This document shows, piece after piece, positions 36,894-45,603 of a stretch of 64,000 nucleotides of DNA. Under the pieces are notes generated by a model. It was not told the DNA's origin. It saw only the letters and a program-made list of their open reading frames with translations, and ran no database searches. The translations under genes were made by a program, and so were the position numbers. Origin of the DNA: Asticcacaulis excentricus CB 48 (GTDB taxonomy: Bacteria > Pseudomonadota > Alphaproteobacteria > Caulobacterales > Caulobacteraceae); the NCBI RefSeq assembly GCF_000175215.2, contig NC_014817.1, forward strand, positions 152,501-216,500, in the 5' to 3' direction. Numbering within the stretch: position 1 is the first letter of the stretch; every line of letters begins with the position of its first letter.

Positions 36894-37970
36894 TTGAAAC
36901 CGCTGCCTTTGGGGTCAAAAATCGGGATTTTGGGCGATGGTCAGCTGGGGCGTATGCTGTCGCAGGCGGCGTCACGGTTGGGCTTCAAGGTGGTGGTCTA
37001 TGGGCCCGACGCCGAATCGCCGGCGGCCAGCGTCTCAGCGGTGTCCAAGGTGGCGCGATATACGGATGAAACGGCGCTCGACCGCTTTGCCGCGGCGTCG
37101 GACGTGATTACGTTTGAGTTTGAAAACGTGCCCGTCGCTTCGCTCGACTATCTGGTGTCCAAAGGCGCGAAGGTCACCCCCAATGCGCGGGCGCTGGGCA
37201 TCACACAGGACCGTATCCTCGAAAAGCGCTTTGCCCGCAGTGTCGGCATAAACACCGTCGATTTTTATGAGATCAACAGCCTGGATGACCTCGGAAAGGC
37301 GATTGCGGCCAATGGCTTGCCAGCGCTTCTGAAGACGCGCCGCGAAGGCTATGACGGCAAGGGGCAGGTGTGGATTCGCGCCGCCGAGGAGGCGAAAGTC
37401 GCCTTCGACAGTCTCAATGGCCGCCCGGCGATTCTGGAGGCGAAGGCCGATTTTCTGCGCGAAGTCTCGGTGATTGCGGCACGCGGTTATGACGGTACGG
37501 TGAAGACCTATCCGGTCGGGGAAAACCACCACGTCAGCGGCATCCTTTCAACGACCCTGGCCCCGGCGGTGGTGTCGGACACATTGAAAATACGCGCTGA
37601 GACAATCGCGAAGAAAGTGCTGGAAGGCCTTGATTATGTAGGCGTTCTGGGCGTCGAGCTGTTTGTGCTCGAAGGCGACGAACTGATCCTCAACGAGATC
37701 GCGCCGCGCGTGCACAATACCGGCCATTGGACGCAGGACGGCTGCCTGTGTGATCAGTTCGAGCAGCATATCCGCGCCGTGGCTGGCTGGCCGCTGGGCG
37801 ATACGACGGCCCGTTTTCAGGTCGAAATGACCAATCTTTTGGGGCCGGATGTGCTGGCCTGGGAAGCTCTGTCGCAGGAGCCGGACTCACGGCTCTATGT
37901 CTACGGCAAGGATGATCCGCGTCCGGGCCGTAAGATGGGCCATATCAACCGCTTGAAGGCGATGCTTTAG
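36894..37970 (+). CDS. purK: N5-carboxyaminoimidazole ribonucleotide synthase, TTG start
   Basis: The 358-residue ATP-grasp protein begins KIGILGDGQLGRMLSQAA and carries FEFENVP near 78, RREGYDGKGQ near 147 and LNEIAPRVHNTGHWTQDG near 263. It carboxylates AIR with ATP and bicarbonate. The best start is TTG at 36894, just after the purE stop, with GAGGA upstream inside the end of purE; a much earlier in-frame start would add a run of residues that only mirrors purE in another frame. Confidence 0.93.
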   Translation: MKPLPLGSKIGILGDGQLGRMLSQAASRLGFKVVVYGPDAESPAASVSAVSKVARYTDETALDRFAAASDVITFEFENVPVASLDYLVSKGAKVTPNARALGITQDRILEKRFARSVGINTVDFYEINSLDDLGKAIAANGLPALLKTRREGYDGKGQVWIRAAEEAKVAFDSLNGRPAILEAKADFLREVSVIAARGYDGTVKTYPVGENHHVSGILSTTLAPAVVSDTLKIRAETIAKKVLEGLDYVGVLGVELFVLEGDELILNEIAPRVHNTGHWTQDGCLCDQFEQHIRAVAGWPLGDTTARFQVEMTNLLGPDVLAWEALSQEPDSRLYVYGKDDPRPGRKMGHINRLKAML

Positions 37971-37974
37971 GTAT

Positions 37975-38118
37975 CTTAGCCACGAAAAGCACGAAAACAC
38001 ACAGGCTGTACACACGGCGCGCAGTGCCGGGCGCTTCTTTCGCTCACCCCTGCAGGATGCCCTTCGGGAGAGAATTGAGTCGCATCTTTTTGGGATTTTC
38101 GTGTTTTTAGTGGCTAAG
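37975..38118. repeat. Imperfect 23-bp inverted repeat between purK and COQ9
   Basis: CTTAGCCACGAAAAGCACGAAAA at 37975-37997 (split: CTTAGCCACGAAAAG plus CACGAAAA) pairs with TTTTCGTGTTTTTAGTGGCTAAG-type sequence at 38096-38118 with two mismatches. The 98-base interior holds GGCGCGCAGTGCC. Both arms lie a few bases from the stops of the convergent genes, so it could double as a bidirectional terminator. A related left arm is present alone at about 32185. Confidence 0.7.
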
Positions 38119-38120
38119 TC

Positions 38121-38768
38121 TTAAGCCGCTACCCCAAAGCGCAGTTTGCCCAGAAATGACACGGCCCCAAGCAGTGCGTCTTCGGGCTTCAAAGGCAGCT
38201 TGGCCTTGAATTTTTCAAACGCCATCACCTGCTCGATATTGCGCGCGATCTGTTCGTGCTGGGCCTCAGCCCCTTGCGTCAGGCGCGTCATAAGGCCCGT
38301 GGCCAGAATGCCGGATACGATGGCGCGTTTGGAATAGTGGTTTTCGTCCAAAGCCTTATCGCCCGCTTTGCGCCACACAAGGTCAGCCGACCCCCACAAC
38401 AGGCGGCGGTACAGCCCTAGATGCTGCGGTAGGCACAGGTGCCCGATCAGGCGATGCGTGGCGCGTTCATCCCCGCAGGCGGCGTCGATGCGGCGGTTGA
38501 GCAGGAAGCCAATGCGTTCACGCACCTTCATAGCAGACAGTTGCGCGTCAATTTCATCACCCGCAAGCGCCGCATCCCCCTGACGCCAGAGTATCGCGGC
38601 GATGTCCGACGGCCCGTTGGGGCAGATCAGCTCGACTTCAGCGGGGCTGAGGCCGATTCGCGTCCCGGCGACGCGCACAGTGACGCGGGTCAGGCCCAGA
38701 TCGGGCATCAGGGCCGCACAGGTCATGGCCAGCGACTGTTCCAATTCGGTAAGGGCATTTTCGGACAT
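38121..38768 (-). CDS. COQ9 family protein (ubiquinone biosynthesis accessory, TetR-like fold)
   Basis: The 215-residue protein is helical throughout. VRERIGFLLNRRIDA near 98-112 and the segment around WGSADLVWRKAGDKALDENHYSKRAIVSGI near 143-172 are the conserved COQ9 core with the lipid-binding end helices. COQ9 proteins bind ubiquinone intermediates and assist hydroxylation by COQ7-type enzymes. The ATG at 38768 is preferred; longer versions run into the upstream spacer and give unlikely sequence. Confidence 0.87.
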   Translation of the reverse strand: MSENALTELEQSLAMTCAALMPDLGLTRVTVRVAGTRIGLSPAEVELICPNGPSDIAAILWRQGDAALAGDEIDAQLSAMKVRERIGFLLNRRIDAACGDERATHRLIGHLCLPQHLGLYRRLLWGSADLVWRKAGDKALDENHYSKRAIVSGILATGLMTRLTQGAEAQHEQIARNIEQVMAFEKFKAKLPLKPEDALLGAVSFLGKLRFGVAA

Positions 38769-39051
38769 GGCCGCAGAATAGGCCCAAGCCCGCCCCGCGC
38801 CAAGACCAAATCGCGCCTGCGTCAATAGGCAACAACCTGATAAAATGTTTAATCCGGCGTTTTTCAAAGGCGGTGCGGCTTGAATTGGGCGCGGGCATGA
38901 TGTAATGGCTTCGCCCACACGCCCGCAGACCACGGTTTGCGGGCAGCTTGTTTTCACCCTCCGCCCTTTTACGGCCCGAACTTCAAAAGGGCGAGGCGGT
39001 CCGTCACAAGGCTTTACGGCCCGACGGAACAGACAGAATGGAGAGATACCT

Positions 39052-39279
39052 CTGGTACAGATCTTTGTCCGCGACAACAACGTCGATCAGGCCCTGAAGG
39101 CTCTGAAGAAGAAGATGCAACGTGAAGGCTCCTTCCGCGAAATGAAGCGTCACGTCCACTACGAAAAGCCCTCTGAAAAGCGCGCTCGCCAGCAGGCCGA
39201 AGCCGTGCGCCGCGCCCGCAAGCTGGCTCGCAAGCGTCTGCAACGCGAAGGCGGTGCGACCACGGGCCGCTCGAAGTAA
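39052..39279 (+). CDS. rpsU: 30S ribosomal protein S21, apparent CTG start
   Basis: The 75-residue product reads VQIFVRDNNVDQALKALKKK after the start and continues with the basic C-terminal tail (EKRARQQAEAVRRARKLARK) typical of alphaproteobacterial S21. S21 sits at the 30S platform and helps initiation. No ATG, GTG or TTG lies in frame near the expected start. CTG at 39052 has GGAGAG six bases upstream and gives exactly the family N-terminus. The only in-frame ATG (38905) would add about 49 residues that match nothing known to me. A terminator follows. Confidence 0.9.
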   Translation: MVQIFVRDNNVDQALKALKKKMQREGSFREMKRHVHYEKPSEKRARQQAEAVRRARKLARKRLQREGGATTGRSK

Positions 39280-39306
39280 GCCTTACGGACACGATCCGAT
39301 CTCTAG

Positions 39307-39338
39307 AAAGCGTCGAAGCCTCAGCTTCGGCGCTTTTT
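39307..39338 (+). terminator. Terminator after rpsU
   Basis: AAAGCGTCGAAGC pairs with GCTTCGGCGCTTT around the loop CTCA (G-U pair included) and runs into TTTTTGATTTTTCTTTTT. Confidence 0.85.
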
Positions 39339-39405
39339 GATTTTTCTTTTTGCATTGCAAAAGGGCGAGCCTGCGGCAATGAATAGTGGCATGTGGGGTA
39401 AGTCG

Positions 39406-39801
39406 ATGAAACACCAGAAAGACACGCAGCCGAACGAGGCGCTGATTGCCATTCGCACCATCGCCATGCCGGCGGACACCAATCCGGCGGGCGACATTTT
39501 CGGGGGCTGGCTGATGTCCCAGATGGACCTGGCCGCCGGAAACGTCGCCGCGCGCCGCGCTGTGGGCCGTGCCGCCACCATAGCGGTCGAAGGTATGACC
39601 TTTCATACGCCGGTGCGCGTGGGCGACGAAGTCTCGGTCTATGCAGAACTGATCTCGACCGGGCGTACCTCGATGAAGATCCACGTTCAGGCGTGGCGGC
39701 GTTCACGCGACTCCGACGTGCGTATCAAGGTGACCGATGCCGACTTCACCTTTGTTGCCATCGATGAAAATGGCAATTCGCGCCCGCTGCCCCTGCCTTG
39801 A
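39406..39801 (+). CDS. Hotdog-fold acyl-CoA thioesterase (YciA type)
   Basis: The 131-residue protein has the YciA pattern: IRTIAMPADTNPAGDIFGGW with the catalytic Asp, LMSQMDLAAGNVA, and GMTFHTPVRVGDEVSVYAEL. It hydrolyses acyl-CoA thioesters in the cytosol. The start could also be ATG at 39379, adding nine residues; 39406 gives the normal family length. It follows the rpsU terminator and is probably transcribed separately. Confidence 0.9.
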   Translation: MKHQKDTQPNEALIAIRTIAMPADTNPAGDIFGGWLMSQMDLAAGNVAARRAVGRAATIAVEGMTFHTPVRVGDEVSVYAELISTGRTSMKIHVQAWRRSRDSDVRIKVTDADFTFVAIDENGNSRPLPLP

Positions 39802-39902
39802 ACGGTATAACTATTTCCAAGCCTGTCGTAACAGTGTCTTGATAAAGACATTGACCAAAGCCATGCGCCTTGTCATTTTCTCCGCCAGTCAGGGAGGCAG
39901 AA

Positions 39903-40391
39903 ATGGCCAAGGCATCGGTAACGGACCGGCTTGTCACGTGGTTTACCGTGTGGGACGAGGACAAGACGCGCAGCGTGCTCAATATCACGCTGGCGGTGCT
40001 GACGGGTCTTCTGTTCGGGATGGTGCTTGATACCATCCTGCGTCAGGTCGGCAATTACATGTTCCCGCCGCCGCCGACCTTCGATATGGCCAGCCCCGAA
40101 GATATCGCCAAGCTGCTCGATACGGTGCCGGCGGATGCCTATATCATCAAGATCATCTCTTGGGCGCTGGGCACCTTCGGTGGCGGCTATTTGGCCGTGC
40201 GTATGGCTAGGGTTGGGGGCTTTCCTGCGTGGATAACCGGCGTGCTTCTGGTGGCTAGCTACATGATCCATATGAGCTTCATCCCGCATCCCACTTGGGT
40301 GGTGCTGATCTGCTTGCCGCTGTGCGCCGTGTCGGCCTTCGCCGCGGGTCTGCTGGGCAACTACATGCTGATCCGCCAGACGCGCGGCTAA
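39903..40391 (+). CDS. Four-helix inner-membrane protein of unknown function
   Basis: The 162-residue protein has four hydrophobic segments at about 25-45, 78-97, 107-126 and 131-150, so it is an integral inner-membrane protein. GGAGG lies seven bases before the ATG at 39903. I do not recognise a family. A loop with FPPPPTF (about 56-62) faces one side. The next gene is convergent. Confidence 0.8.
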   Translation: MAKASVTDRLVTWFTVWDEDKTRSVLNITLAVLTGLLFGMVLDTILRQVGNYMFPPPPTFDMASPEDIAKLLDTVPADAYIIKIISWALGTFGGGYLAVRMARVGGFPAWITGVLLVASYMIHMSFIPHPTWVVLICLPLCAVSAFAAGLLGNYMLIRQTRG

Positions 40392-40406
40392 AACAGGAGC
40401 CCGTCC

Positions 40407-41072
40407 CTATTTCGGCTTGGCGTCGATCCTGAGCAGCGTGGGGGCCTTGTCCAGCGTGACGCGCGCCGCCACACCTTGCGCTGCAGGTTGAAACACCGGA
40501 TGCCCGTCCTTAGTCTTCGGCAGGGCCACGCCCTTGCCATCGGCGCCGATGGCCTGGCCGCCCGCGGCCCCCACAAAGACGATACGGTCAAGATTGGGCA
40601 CCGCAAGGCTCATCACACCGGCGGCCTTTTTAGCCCCAGCGCGTGCCTGCTCGACGGCCTTCCTGAGATCAGGGGCGGCGTAGGCGGCCGCAGGCGGCAA
40701 GGCGGCGGCGATCAGCAGGGTCAGGCCGATCTTGCTTCCATCTGGACGCGTGACGGTCACCGGGGCCTTGGCTTTCAGCGCCGCGACAGGGGGCAGGGGT
40801 GTCAGGGTGTTGTCTGCGGCCACGTTGAGCGGCGTCTCGCCATTATGCTTAAGCACTAGCCGGATATCCGACAGCTTGGCCCCAGTCACGGCCAGCTTGT
40901 AAGCCAGTCGAAAATGCGTGCGCTCGGCGGTCGGCAGGTTCAGGTAGTTGAGCAGAAACGGGAAGATGTCCGTGCACGGCACGTCCTTGGTTTCGGCCCG
41001 CGCCGCTGAGGCACCCACGACCGTCAGCGCCGCCGCCGATCCCACGAATCCCCGTCGATTGAAAACAGTCAT
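40407..41072 (-). CDS. Secreted protein of unknown function, Tat-like signal (paralogue of the next gene)
   Basis: The 221-residue protein starts with NRRGFVGSAAALTVVGASAA and a cleavage site near ARAE, which suggests Tat export. The mature part contains FPFLLNYLNLPTAERTHF, LVLKHNGETPLNVAADN and LTPLPPVAALK. The gene immediately upstream (41145-41858) has the same order of motifs, so the two are tandem paralogues. I do not recognise the family. Two periplasmic partners or an unassigned domain are likely. Confidence 0.75.
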   Translation of the reverse strand: MTVFNRRGFVGSAAALTVVGASAARAETKDVPCTDIFPFLLNYLNLPTAERTHFRLAYKLAVTGAKLSDIRLVLKHNGETPLNVAADNTLTPLPPVAALKAKAPVTVTRPDGSKIGLTLLIAAALPPAAAYAAPDLRKAVEQARAGAKKAAGVMSLAVPNLDRIVFVGAAGGQAIGADGKGVALPKTKDGHPVFQPAAQGVAARVTLDKAPTLLRIDAKPK

Positions 41073-41144
41073 GAACCACCCTGCAAATAAGACGATCCCG
41101 AACTGTGGTTCGGGATCGCGGCAAAATCACGGCTATCTGAAAAT

Positions 41145-41858
41145 CTATTTGGCGCGGTCGTCAATGCCTATCCGCGAGGGCGTGGCATCAAAGCTGACGC
41201 TGACCGCGCCGGTGTAGTCCGTGGGCACCAGATAGGGGGTGCCAGCCGGATAGGCATCGTCAACGGCGGATTTCGGCAGCACCTTCTGGCTGCCATCGGC
41301 CATCGTCACGCGCGCATTGCCGGAGCCGACAAAATACAGCCGGTCGAGCTTGGGTTGCGTTAAGGCCAGCACACCGCCGACCTTGCGCATCACGCTGTTG
41401 CTCTGCGTCACCGCCGTGGCCAGCGGCGCGACTGTCATGGTTTTGGCCGGGGTTTCGGTGGCATAGACGCGCACGCGCATCGACACACCCTTTTCCGGCC
41501 CATTCACCACCACCGTAGCCCCGCCGCGCAACTGCGCCAGCGTCGGCAGGGGCGTGATGCGCCCGTCACCGTCGATGTTAAGCTTCTGGCTCTGGCCATT
41601 GTGCCTGAGCACGATACTGGCGCCTTGCGTACCGCCCTTGATCTTCAGAATATAGGCGACGGTGATCTCATCGCGCTCCGAGGTCGGCAGGGCGAGGAAT
41701 TTCGACAGAAAGGGAAAGGCCTGATCCGCAGAGATTTCGCGCTGGGTCTGCTGCGCCACGGCGCTCAGGGGGATCAGCCCGGCGGCGGCCGGCGTCAGGC
41801 ACAAGGCAGCAGCCAGCAGGGCAGGCTTGGCGACTTTGACAAACATAGGCAGGTCCAT
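41145..41858 (-). CDS. Secreted protein of unknown function (paralogue pair)
   Basis: The 237-residue protein has a signal peptide (VAKPALLAAALCLTPAAAG, cleavage near AVAQQ). It shares FPFLSKFLALPTSERDEI, IVLRHNGQSQKLNIDGDG and ITPLPTLAQLRGG with the downstream paralogue, and GGVLALTQPKLDRLYFVG matches that protein's GVMSLAVPNLDRIVFVG. The start may be ATG at 41858 or 41846. No enzyme motif is seen. The conserved FPFL-LPTxER block and the LDR-hydrophobic block define the pair. Confidence 0.75.
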   Translation of the reverse strand: MDLPMFVKVAKPALLAAALCLTPAAAGLIPLSAVAQQTQREISADQAFPFLSKFLALPTSERDEITVAYILKIKGGTQGASIVLRHNGQSQKLNIDGDGRITPLPTLAQLRGGATVVVNGPEKGVSMRVRVYATETPAKTMTVAPLATAVTQSNSVMRKVGGVLALTQPKLDRLYFVGSGNARVTMADGSQKVLPKSAVDDAYPAGTPYLVPTDYTGAVSVSFDATPSRIGIDDRAK

Positions 41859-41938
41859 CTTTCTGTTCTTTCCCTCGTTCTAGCCTATGCCTTTTACAAA
41901 ATTAAGGCTGAACCGAGGATGAAGAGATCAGAAAGGCA

Positions 41939-42358
41939 TCAGGACGAGAGGTGGCGCGCCGTCATCAGCCCGAATGCGGTAGCAATAATCTCACGCAGCA
42001 CGTCCACATCCACCTCGCTTAGGCGCTTGATATAGAGGCAGCCACCGCCGGTGGTATGCTTTCCGAGGCGGGCGAGGTGATCGGCCTGTTCCGAAGCGCT
42101 GGCCAGCACGTAGAGGGTCAGGGCGGCGCTGCGCACGGCAAAGGCGCTGAGCGGCCATTGCACCGTCGTGTTGCCGCTGAGATAGGTGTAGCGGCCAAAG
42201 CCGATCAGGGACGTCCCCCACACGACCGGGGGTTCGCCCGTTACTTCGGCAAACAGGCGAAGCAGGGTTTGGGCGTCGGCGCGCATCTTTTCCGGCGCTT
42301 TCGCGTCCAGAAAGGCCACGGGGTCCGCATCGGTGGGCTGGGTCTTGGGTTCGGCCAT
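41939..42358 (-). CDS. DUF1801 domain protein
   Basis: The 139-residue protein matches the DUF1801 pattern (DAQTLLRLFAEVTGEPPVVWG, then GFGRYTYLSGNTTVQWPLSAFA and GKHTTGGGCLYIKRLSEVD). DUF1801 proteins have a frataxin-like or YdhG-like fold with unproven function. It lies alone upstream of the secreted pair on the same strand. Confidence 0.83.
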   Translation of the reverse strand: MAEPKTQPTDADPVAFLDAKAPEKMRADAQTLLRLFAEVTGEPPVVWGTSLIGFGRYTYLSGNTTVQWPLSAFAVRSAALTLYVLASASEQADHLARLGKHTTGGGCLYIKRLSEVDVDVLREIIATAFGLMTARHLSS

Positions 42359-42389
42359 GACCTGTCACTGTGGGGGAAACACGGGTTTG

Positions 42390-42851
42390 TCAAGAAAACG
42401 GCAAAGAGTCCGTCAGGGGCTGCACTTCGGCAGGGTGCCCCCAGCGCGGTGGCAGGCCGTTGAGGCCGCGCACCCAGTCCTCGACCATGGCCGCCTGCTG
42501 CTCATAGCCGTAGTCTGTGAAGGCTTTACCGGCGGTAAGGCGATAGCGATAGCACCCGCGTTCGCGCCACAGATAGCGCCACACGGTCAGGCCGTTGGCG
42601 TACTGCCACACGTGCGTCAGCTCGTGCGCCAGCAGGGCCAGAACCTCCGGACGGGCCGAAAGGTCGGTGGGCAGGTCGGGCCAAAAAATCCTGCGTCCGC
42701 GCACCACGATCAGCGGCCCGCGTCCGACCGTCTGAGACAGCCACGACAGAGGATGCGCCCGCCCGATCAGCCGCACGGCCTCGACCGGCACGGCGGCGAC
42801 CAGTCCCTCGGGCAGGGCGGCGATTTCGGACGGGGTGAGGGGGCGTTGCAT
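42390..42851 (-). CDS. Small metallopeptidase-like protein with an HExxH motif
   Basis: The 153-residue protein has HELTH at 76-80 within LALLAHELTHVWQYANGL, a zinc-peptidase signature, and a downstream YGYEQQAAMVEDW segment that could supply the third ligand. It resembles the eCIS-core or DUF4157-like small metallopeptidases sometimes labelled vgr-related. No signal peptide is evident. Catalysis is plausible from the motif only. Confidence 0.75.
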   Translation of the reverse strand: MQRPLTPSEIAALPEGLVAAVPVEAVRLIGRAHPLSWLSQTVGRGPLIVVRGRRIFWPDLPTDLSARPEVLALLAHELTHVWQYANGLTVWRYLWRERGCYRYRLTAGKAFTDYGYEQQAAMVEDWVRGLNGLPPRWGHPAEVQPLTDSLPFS

Positions 42852-42940
42852 CGCCTCTATGTAGGCTGGGCGAGGCGATCGGGAAAGGGCGGTTGACGCC
42901 CGACGCGACCCTGCCTATCCAAAACGCAAGGAGAAGCCCC

Positions 42941-43879
42941 ATGTCATCCGTTGTCACTTCGCCCATCGTCTTTACGGGTCGCGTCTGCGATGCCGAAGCG
43001 CGGGTATGGATTGCCGCCCTGTCTGCGGCCCTGCCGGACACGCCCGTCGTGCCGTTGAGTGACGCCGATCCGCAGGCGGTGGAGGTGGCGGTGGTGGCAA
43101 ATCCCGACCCGGCGCTATTGCATACCCTCCCGCGCCTGAAATGGGTGCATAGCGTCTGGGCCGGGGTCGAGCGGCTGGTGGCCGAGCTGCCGGCGGACCT
43201 GCCTATTGTGCGGCTGGTCGATCCGGAACTGAGCCGCGTGATGGGAGAGGCGGTATTGGCTTGGACGCTCTACCTTCAGCGCGACATGCCGGCCTACGCG
43301 CGTCAGCAGGCGGCGCGCCAGTGGCATCAGCGGCCCTACCGTGCGCCTTCCGAGATGACGGTCGGAGTACTGGGGCTGGGCCATATGGGGCGGACGGCGG
43401 TGGCGCGGTTGCGGGAGGCGGGGTTTCGCGTTCTCGGCTGGAGCCGTACGCTGAAAACTGCCGATTTTGAGGTGTTTACGGGCATGGACGGGCTCAAATC
43501 CGTGATGTCGCGGGCCGATATAGTGATCAGCCTCCTGCCTTCGACGCCGGATACGCGGAGGATTCTGAACACCGAAACCCTGGGATGGCTGCCGCCGGGG
43601 GCGGCGCTGATCAATTTCGGACGCGGCGCGGCGCTGGATATCGACGCGCTGTTGCAGGCGCTGGACCACACCCTGTCGCACGCCGTGCTCGATGTGTTTG
43701 AGTCTGAACCTTTGGAGGCCGCGTCGCCCCTGTGGAACCATCCGCAGGTGACGGTCCTGCCGCACATCTCCGCTCCAACCAATGTGAACACGGCTGCGCA
43801 GGTGGTGGCGGAAAACCTGCGCCTCTGGCGGATGACAGGCCAATTGCCGCCGACGGTTGAGCGCTTGCACGGCTACTGA
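42941..43879 (+). CDS. D-2-hydroxyacid dehydrogenase (GhrA-like glyoxylate/hydroxypyruvate reductase)
   Basis: The 312-residue protein has the NAD(P) fold motif VGVLGLGHMGRTAVARL near 140, LLPSTPDTRRIL near 203, INFGRGAALD near 227 and the catalytic His in LPHISAPTN near 276. GhrA-type enzymes reduce glyoxylate or hydroxypyruvate. It could use glyoxylate from purine breakdown, but it is 11 kb away and on its own. AGGAG precedes the ATG at 42941. Confidence 0.88.
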   Translation: MSSVVTSPIVFTGRVCDAEARVWIAALSAALPDTPVVPLSDADPQAVEVAVVANPDPALLHTLPRLKWVHSVWAGVERLVAELPADLPIVRLVDPELSRVMGEAVLAWTLYLQRDMPAYARQQAARQWHQRPYRAPSEMTVGVLGLGHMGRTAVARLREAGFRVLGWSRTLKTADFEVFTGMDGLKSVMSRADIVISLLPSTPDTRRILNTETLGWLPPGAALINFGRGAALDIDALLQALDHTLSHAVLDVFESEPLEAASPLWNHPQVTVLPHISAPTNVNTAAQVVAENLRLWRMTGQLPPTVERLHGY

Positions 43880-43950
43880 GTCTGCAATGTCTTGCAAGAT
43901 ACGGTCTCACGTGTAACCTCTCTCAGCTAAAGGCTGGAGGGCATTGGGTT

Positions 43951-45495
43951 ATGAAGCGTCTGGTATTCCTGTTGAGCATAGCGGTCGGTCTGGGGGGGGC
44001 GGTTCAGGCGGCACCCAAACCCGATCCGGTGCGCGAAGCCTCCGTGGATCAGCTTCAGTCGGCTATGGCGCGCGGCGAGCTATCTGCAGAGGCCATCACT
44101 AGGGCCTCCATCCGTCGGATCGAAGCCTTTGACAAATCGCGTCAACTCAATGCCGTGATCGCGCTCAATCCCGATGCGCTGGCCGAAGCCCGCGCGCTCG
44201 ATGCAGAGCGTAAGGCGGGCAAGGTGCGAGGGCCCCTGCACGGCATCCCGGTTCTGATCAAGGACAATGTCGAAACCAGGGACGCGATACCGACCACGGC
44301 GGGGTCTCTGGCGCTTAAAGACAATGTGACCGGGCGTGACGCGCCGGTGGTGGCGCGGCTGCGGGCCGCCGGGGCGGTCATTCTCGGCAAGACCAACCTG
44401 TCGGAATGGGCCAATATCCGCTCGACCCGTTCGATGAGTGGCTGGAGCGCCGTCGGCGGCCTGACCGGTAATGCCTATGATGCGCGCCGTTCAGCCTGTG
44501 GCTCCTCTTCGGGCAGCGGTACGGCAGTGGCGTGGAGCTTCGCCGCTCTGGCCGTCGGGACGGAAACCGATGGTTCGGTCGTCTGTCCGTCCGCCATGAA
44601 TGGACTGGTAGGACTGAAACCTTCCATGGGGCTGATTTCACGCACCCATGTTGTGCCCATCTCGCACAGTCAGGATATTCCGGGACCGATGGGGCGTAGC
44701 GTGCGCGACGTGGCTCTGATGCTGTCGGCCATGGCTGGCAGCGACCCGGCCGATCCGGTGACTCAGGAAGCCGATGCCCGCAAGGTGGATTATGCGGCGG
44801 GCCTGTCGCCCGATGCTCTGAAAGGGGTGCGTATTGGCGTGCTGCGCGACCGCACCGGCGGGCCGGGCAAGGTCGAAACCGCCTTTAACGCCGCGCTCAA
44901 ACACCTGGAAGCCGCGGGCGCTGTGCTGGTCGATATTACCGACTCCTCGATCGAGGGGCTGGATGCGGCTGAACTTAATGTGCTTCAGACCGAGCTGAAG
45001 GCCGATCTCAACGCCTATCTGGCCACCACGCCATCGACGGTCAAAACGCGCACCCTGTCGGACGTCATCGCCTTCAACAAAACTGAGGTCGTCCGCGAAA
45101 TGCCTTTCTTCGGGCAGGAGTTCTTCGAGGCCGCAGAAAAAACCAATGGACTAGACGATCCGGCCTATAAGGCTGCCGCCACCCGTGCGAAAAGCTTTGC
45201 GCGCAGCCATATAGACGGGCTTCTTAGCGCCTATGGCGTGGCGTTGCTGGTCGCGCCGACCTATGGCCTGCCGTGGCTGTCGGATGAGGTCAATGGCGAT
45301 CAGTTTTCCGGACCGTCGGCCAGTCAGTGGCCCGCCATGTCAGGTTATCCGCACCTGACCGTGCCGATGGGGCAGGTGCAGGGCCTGCCGTTGGGGATGT
45401 CGTTTATCGGTACGCAGTGGTCGGACGCAAAGTTACTGAGTGCCGGTTACGCTTTCGAGCAGGTGGCGAAGGCTCGGGTGGCGCCGAACCAATAA
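43951..45495 (+). CDS. Secreted amidase-signature family hydrolase
   Basis: The 514-residue protein has a signal peptide (VFLLSIAVGLGGAVQAAPK, residues 4-22) and the amidase-signature triad Lys104 (VLIKDNVET), Ser185 (SACGSSSGSG) and Ser209 (GTETDGSVVCP). Export sets it apart from GatA and from HpxY. Similar periplasmic amidases act on amide or peptide-like substrates, including some antibiotic amides; the substrate is unknown. No operon partner is evident. Confidence 0.9.
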   Translation: MKRLVFLLSIAVGLGGAVQAAPKPDPVREASVDQLQSAMARGELSAEAITRASIRRIEAFDKSRQLNAVIALNPDALAEARALDAERKAGKVRGPLHGIPVLIKDNVETRDAIPTTAGSLALKDNVTGRDAPVVARLRAAGAVILGKTNLSEWANIRSTRSMSGWSAVGGLTGNAYDARRSACGSSSGSGTAVAWSFAALAVGTETDGSVVCPSAMNGLVGLKPSMGLISRTHVVPISHSQDIPGPMGRSVRDVALMLSAMAGSDPADPVTQEADARKVDYAAGLSPDALKGVRIGVLRDRTGGPGKVETAFNAALKHLEAAGAVLVDITDSSIEGLDAAELNVLQTELKADLNAYLATTPSTVKTRTLSDVIAFNKTEVVREMPFFGQEFFEAAEKTNGLDDPAYKAAATRAKSFARSHIDGLLSAYGVALLVAPTYGLPWLSDEVNGDQFSGPSASQWPAMSGYPHLTVPMGQVQGLPLGMSFIGTQWSDAKLLSAGYAFEQVAKARVAPNQ

Positions 45496-45603
45496 CGTAA
45501 TACGTCTTGAGGTGTTTTTGACGGGGCGCACCTGTGACCGCGCCTTCATCCTTATGCGGTTGGGCGTAGGGTACGCAGAGAAAGCTGTTCTGCCGAGGAT
45601 AAG

